DNA of 64,000 nucleotides from Streptomyces katrae (GTDB lineage: Bacteria; Actinomycetota; Actinomycetes; Streptomycetales; Streptomycetaceae): contig NZ_JNZY01000005.1 in assembly GCF_000717655.1 (NCBI RefSeq), positions 124,001 to 188,000 of the forward strand. The letters are read 5' to 3'. Below, piece after piece: positions 62,182 to 64,000 of the stretch (position 1 is the stretch's first letter; each line of letters starts with the position of its first letter). The position numbers and the translations under genes are program-made. The notes below the pieces were generated by a model. The model did no database searches. It had not been told where the DNA came from and worked only from the letters and a program-made list of their open reading frames with translations.

Positions 62182-63429
62182 GTGAACCACTCCACCGACC
62201 CGCTGGTTCTCGATCCGGCCGGCGCCGACCGGCACGCCGAGCACCGGCTGCTGCGCGCCCAGGGGCCCGCGGCCCGCGTCGACGTCCTCGGCGTGACGGC
62301 CTGGGCCGTCACCGATCCGGCGCTCCTCAAGGAGCTGCTCACGAGCCCGGACGTGTCCAAGGACGCCCGCGCGCACTGGCCGGAGTTCGAGCAGGCAGTA
62401 GAGACGTGGCCGCTCGCCATCTGGGTCGCCGTGAGCAACATGTTCACCGCGTACGGAGCCGACCACAGGCGGCTCCGGCGGATGGTGGCTCCTGCGTTCA
62501 GCGCCCGCCGTGTCGCCTTACTCCGCGGCACCGTGGAGGACATCGTCACCGGCCTCCTGGACGAGCTCGCCGCCCTCCCGCCCGGTGAGGTGGCGGACCT
62601 GCGCGAAGGGCTCGCCTACCCGCTGCCCATCGCGGTCATAGGCCGCCTCATGGGCCTCCCCGACGAGAAGCGCGGTGAGTTCCGTTCCGTGGTGGACGGG
62701 GTTTTCGACACGACCCTCACCCCCGAGCAGGCTGCCGCGAACGCGGTCCGGGCCTACGAAATCCTCGGCCAGCTCATCGCCGCCAAGCGTGCCGTGCCCG
62801 GCGACGACATGACCTCGCTCCTCATCGCCGCCCGCGACGAGGAGGGCGACGGCTCCGCGCTCTCCGACGCCGAACTGGCCGACACCCTGTTCCTGATGAT
62901 CAGTGCCGGGTACGAGACGACCGTCAACGTCATCGACCAGGCGGTCACTGCCCTGCTCACCCACCCCGACCAGCTGGACCACGTCCGCGCCGGCCGCAGC
63001 GGCTGGAGCGACGTCGTCGAGGAGACCCTGCGCCACGAGTCGGCGGTCAAGCACCTGCCGATGCGCTTCGCCGTGGCCGACATAGCCCTGCCCGACGGAC
63101 GGACCATCGCCAAGGGGGAGGCGATCCTGGCCTCGTACGCCGCCGCCAACCGGCATCCCGACTGGCACGGCCCGGATGCCGATGCCTTCGACGTCACGAG
63201 GGTCACGAAGGACCACCTCGCCTTCGGGCACGGCGTCCACTTCTGCCTCGGCGCCCCGCTGGCCCGGCTCGAGGTCGTGGCCGCGCTCGAGGCGCTCTTC
63301 GACCGGTTCCCGGCCCTCGAACTGGCGGTCCCCGCGGACGAGCTCGTGCCCGTCGCCTCCATGATCAGCAACGGCCACCGGACCCTGCCCGTCCGTCTCG
63401 GTCCCTCGGTACGATCCGCAGACCGCTGA
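62182..63429 (+). CDS. Cytochrome P450
   Basis: A 415-residue soluble P450. The I-helix motif is A242-G243-Y-E245-T246, ExxR is E281/R284 in EETLRHES, and the haem ligand is C355 in FGHGVHFCLGAPLAR. It would hydroxylate a substrate; no ferredoxin or biosynthetic genes are near, so it depends on a partner elsewhere. GTG at 62182 follows AAGGAG. Codon 113 is TTA, giving bldA dependence as in the upstream GH20 gene, 154 nt away. Confidence 0.95.
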   Translation: MNHSTDPLVLDPAGADRHAEHRLLRAQGPAARVDVLGVTAWAVTDPALLKELLTSPDVSKDARAHWPEFEQAVETWPLAIWVAVSNMFTAYGADHRRLRRMVAPAFSARRVALLRGTVEDIVTGLLDELAALPPGEVADLREGLAYPLPIAVIGRLMGLPDEKRGEFRSVVDGVFDTTLTPEQAAANAVRAYEILGQLIAAKRAVPGDDMTSLLIAARDEEGDGSALSDAELADTLFLMISAGYETTVNVIDQAVTALLTHPDQLDHVRAGRSGWSDVVEETLRHESAVKHLPMRFAVADIALPDGRTIAKGEAILASYAAANRHPDWHGPDADAFDVTRVTKDHLAFGHGVHFCLGAPLARLEVVAALEALFDRFPALELAVPADELVPVASMISNGHRTLPVRLGPSVRSADR

Positions 63430-63448
63430 CCGCATCCCGGAGCAGCCA

Positions 63449-63464
63449 CCGCCCGCGTGGGCGG
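63449..63464. terminator. Small hairpin after P450
   Basis: CCGCCC pairs with GGGCGG across a 4-nt loop, 19 nt after the P450 stop. Short, so only a possible terminator. Confidence 0.4.
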
Positions 63465-63617
63465 AGTCGGCCCGCGTGAGGGCGCAGCGACCCCCGAAGT
63501 TCACTTCCCCGACGCCTTCCGCAGGCCGGTCGTCGACCACCTCCACCCTGGGCTGCCGCCATGGCGGAGGTGGGGGTCGCGGTCCGGGATTGACGGCTGC
63601 TCGGAACGCTCGGGTCG

Positions 63618-64000
63618 GTGCTGCTGGGGGCCGGGAGCTGGTCGGCCGGCGCACTGCCTTTCGGGGTCCCCGACGGGGTGTGGGCGCAGCGGAGCCGGGC
63701 GCAGACAGTACTGGGAGCTGCGGCCGCGTACACCGGGCTGGCGCTGCTCGTGATCGCCTGGTGGCGGCTGGGCGGGCTGCTGCGCAGCGGGGAGCCCGGC
63801 GGCCGCAGAGAGCTGCGCTCCGTGCTGTGGTCCTGGGTCCTGCCCCTCGTACCGGGGCCGCTGCTGTTCAGCAACGACGCGTACAGCTATGTCGCGCAGG
63901 GCGCACTGGCAGGCCGGGGCTGGGACGTGTACCGGCTGGGGCCACCGCACACACCCAGCAGCATCCCCACTGACCGCGCGGCGGCGGGCTGTGCGTGGCG
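63618..64000 (+). CDS. MptB-like alpha-1,6-mannosyltransferase, N-terminal part (cut by window edge)
   Basis: The frame is open from GTG 63618 to the right edge. It encodes hydrophobic VLLGAGSWSAGALPFGVPDG, LGAAAAYTGLALLVIAWWRL, VLWSWVLPLVPGPLLFSNDA and then YSYVAQGALAGRGWDVYRLG. The last segment, with D-A-Y-S-Y and GxxVYRxGP, is that of polyprenol-phosphomannose-dependent MptB-like GT-C enzymes. The same reading continues upstream as RLLGTLGS only after an in-frame TGA at 63591-63593. An ATG at 63561 in frame precedes the TGA. So either the true start is downstream of the TGA or the gene carries a nonsense mutation. Confidence 0.75.
   Translation, partial: MLLGAGSWSAGALPFGVPDGVWAQRSRAQTVLGAAAAYTGLALLVIAWWRLGGLLRSGEPGGRRELRSVLWSWVLPLVPGPLLFSNDAYSYVAQGALAGRGWDVYRLGPPHTPSSIPTDRAAAGCAW

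Overview
The window is a chromosomal stretch of a Streptomyces or very close relative. GC is very high, third codon positions are almost always G or C, GTG starts are common and one TTG start is used, and TTA leucine codons are nearly absent. The families are streptomycete ones: GlxA-type AraC regulator, DUF6194, DUF6131, MepB, DM13, RsbW/STAS partner-switching pieces, a CsxA-type glucosaminidase and an MptB-like mannosyltransferase. I see no rRNA, tRNA, CRISPR array, prophage or complete insertion sequence.

Layout. 1-7.8 kb: partial aminoglycoside phosphotransferase, a methyltransferase, a Fur/CatR-like regulator divergent from katG, a DUF6194 gene divergent from a double-domain MerR regulator, and a secreted PKD/RLLDTR-repeat protein. 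7.8-9 kb: a decayed patch with two transporter remnants. 8.9-15.4 kb: MFS exporter and ArsR-like regulator, Nramp-related and amino-acid transporters, universal stress protein, VOC proteins. 15.5-24 kb: two unrecognised genes with simple-sequence repeats, glycolipid-binding, Rieske, DoxX, GlxA, metallo-hydrolase and DM13 genes. 24.1-26.9 kb: an operon of CPBP membrane protease, NarL-type histidine kinase and response regulator. 27-50.5 kb: GH18 chitinase, transporters, F420-type oxidoreductase, a STAS/ATPase partner-switching group, semialdehyde dehydrogenase, exo-beta-D-glucosaminidase, MscS channel and MepB protein.

50.6-59.1 kb is the most system-like block. An NAD-dependent epimerase is followed by a 170-bp MITE, an OmpR-type two-component pair, a divergent operon of GT2 glycosyltransferase, TIGR04282/DUF2064 transferase and methyltransferase, then a membrane protein with a polytopic molybdopterin oxidoreductase, and a GT87-type membrane glycosyltransferase. 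The two divergent promoter regions share an identical 11-bp motif, in each case exactly 45 nt before a start codon. This suggests one regulon controlled by the linked two-component system.

59.7-64 kb: a GH20 hexosaminidase and a cytochrome P450, each with a TTA codon and so probably dependent on the bldA tRNA, then the 5' part of an MptB-like gene preceded by an in-frame stop. The GH18, GH2 and GH20 enzymes together could take chitin or chitosan to monomers.
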